A DNA stretch of 64,000 nucleotides, from assembly GCF_004379255.2 (NCBI RefSeq), contig NC_056053.1, forward strand, positions 19,464,188 to 19,528,187, in the 5' to 3' direction. Source of the stretch: Salvia splendens (taxonomy: Eukaryota; Streptophyta; Magnoliopsida; Lamiales; Lamiaceae). Under the pieces are notes generated by a model, which was not told where the DNA came from, did no database searches, and was given only the letters and a program-made list of their open reading frames with translations. This document shows positions 62,585 through 64,000 of this stretch, piece by piece; position 1 is the stretch's first letter; each line of letters begins with the position of its first letter. The position numbers were made by a program, and so were the translations under genes.

Positions 62585-63115
62585 AAAAGGCTAAACACAA
62601 GTCAGTTGTACTTTAATTGTTTATTTCAATAGATCCTTATACAATTTTTTCATTTTAGTAAATCATTATACTTTTATATTCGATATATTCCAATCCTTAT
62701 TTGACGGAACTGTTAACTTTTCCGTTATAAAATAACACATCATACATTAATTATTTGAATATATTCCACCTAATATCCTAGTTGGAAAATATAAACATAA
62801 CTAAATATAAAAAAAGATAAAAACAAAAACAATTTTCTTTTAACAATTTGGAATTCTTTAGTTTTTTTGTTTTTGTTTTTGTTTTTATCTTTTGTTTTTA
62901 TATTTATGTTATGTTCATATTTTCCGACTAGGATATTAGGTGGAATATATTTAAATAATTAACATATGATGGAAAGGTTAACGGTTCCGTCAAATAAGGA
63001 TTGAAATATATCGAATATAAAAGTACAAGGATTTACTAAAATGAAAAATTTGTATAAGGACCTACTTAAATAAACAATCAAAGTACAAGGACTTAAAGGA
63101 TGTGTTTTGCCTTTT
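62585..63115. mobile_element. Long terminal-inverted-repeat element (foldback)
   Basis: Two arms of about 240 bp are inverted copies: AAAAGGCTAAACACA...TATTCGATATATT...TTATTTGACGGAAC...TATTCCACCTAATATCCTAG on the left, and their complements on the right ending GTGTTTTGCCTTTT. A short AT-rich loop lies at about 62835-62868. No ORF. Imperfect 29-33 bp direct repeats flank it (62516-62544 and 63127-63159). Confidence 0.8.
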
Positions 63116-64000
63116 GAAAAAATAAAAGCTAATGTGGGGTAAAGACTAATTAAAGAGTAGTAGTATTATTTTTGATAAATTCAGCCATGTATATATGGTA
63201 CAAAATGTATGATATAACCGTATGAATATAGGACAAATTGCTAAAAAAAATTACAAAACATGATCAATGGACTGTCCTATTCTCTTATAAATATGAAAAA
63301 GTAATCACAAAAAAATTTCTTATCATATCACGATCCTTCTCTTTTTCGGCAAATTACGCACTAATGTGGCAGCGATTTAAATTATGTGGATAAAACCTCG
63401 TTTCAAGCTCAATTACATTTTTCCCAATATTGTTTTATCCACATGTTTTAAACCGACCTGCTCACATTAACACATGATTCGCTGTAAAATGGAAGGATGG
63501 GATAATTGAGATTTGAGAAAAAAATCATCTTTTATGATTTATTTTTCATAAATGTGTGAAACGAACCAAAATTTAACGATGTTTCGTGATATATTTAGTA
63601 TTTTGTCTTTAAACGATCCAACAAATGGATAAATTTTTTTATTAATGTAACTGAGTAAATCGAAAGATTTCGCGATTCTAATTTCAACATGTCTAATAAG
63701 TACATCAAGATCAAAACAGTTAGTCTAAAATCTGTTTAGTACTAATATTAGTAGTTGTGTTTGAGAGGCAAAATCGAAAACGTTGTTTATTGATTTCACA
63801 CTCATTTCATATCAGTCGAGTTATATTTTCATAATCATTGGCAATTTGCTCATAATATATCAACAATCAAAGGGATTCATAGTTATCACAGATATCATAA
63901 CTCTAATGCTTTGTCATTGCTTCCAACTTTATAGTTTTATATAGTAATTTGTATCAATCTCACTTACATATTTTAATTTAATAATTTGAAATGCTTATCG

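Larger units (their letters stand above)
60794..64000. other. Intergenic with Stowaway and long inverted-repeat element
   Basis: No gene recognised in the last 3.2 kb. Besides the two elements listed, an imperfect inverted repeat at about 63350-63485 pairs TTATGTGGATAAAAC with GTTTTATCCACATG and neighbouring words. The short reading frames on both strands near 61370-61574 lack family resemblance. Confidence 0.5.

Overview
The window is nuclear DNA of a flowering plant, almost certainly a core eudicot. Genes are split by many short GT-AG introns, the intergenic DNA is AT-rich, and every conserved protein is of plant type (CDPK, plant U-box, thaumatin-like, plastid branching-enzyme homologue, OPT). 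The PIF/Harbinger passengers are of a kind I associate with asterids such as Lamiales; that placement is a guess.

Layout. 1.7-4.9 kb (+): a 12-exon calcium-dependent protein kinase of the CPK16/18/28 group. 9.3-10.5 kb (+): an intronless U-box/ARM E3 ligase like PUB20/21, with a broken copy of its 3' end 4.4 kb downstream. 21.4-23.3 kb and 43.6-44.7 kb (+): two three-exon thaumatin-like proteins with hydrophobic C-terminal tails. 27.3-36.1 kb (-): a 21-exon plastid branching-enzyme-like protein (SBE3/BE1/EMB2729 type) whose GH13 active site is degenerate. 48.5-53.0 kb (-): a seven-exon calmodulin-lysine N-methyltransferase. 53.5-55.6 kb (-): an oligopeptide-transporter pseudogene. 57.7-60.8 kb (-): a five-exon single-domain rhodanese with a 2-kb transposon in its last intron. 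CPK, PUB, TLP and CaM-methyltransferase have known roles in calcium signalling or defence, but nothing here shows that they are co-regulated.

Between the genes lies transposon-derived DNA. Four PIF/Harbinger-type elements with TTA or TAA target duplications stand out. Three carry only the Myb/SANT-like ORF1 (one intact at 467 aa, two broken). The fourth carries only a transposase reduced to 110 aa by an internal in-frame deletion. The transposase element (6.4-7.5 kb) and one ORF1 element (38.5-40.4 kb) share subterminal sequence and so look like complementary halves of one two-gene family. There are also hAT-like elements (one with a perfect 8-bp target duplication), a MULE-like MITE with a 10-bp duplication, several Stowaway elements, a Tourist element and two long foldback elements.

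A pair of direct repeats (about 25.8-26.9 and 37.7-41.2 kb) flanks the branching-enzyme gene, and the first copy preserves the empty site of the Harbinger element present in the second. I found no CRISPR array, operon, rRNA or convincing tRNA gene. All exon structures come from reading splice sites and protein families by eye; no search was run.
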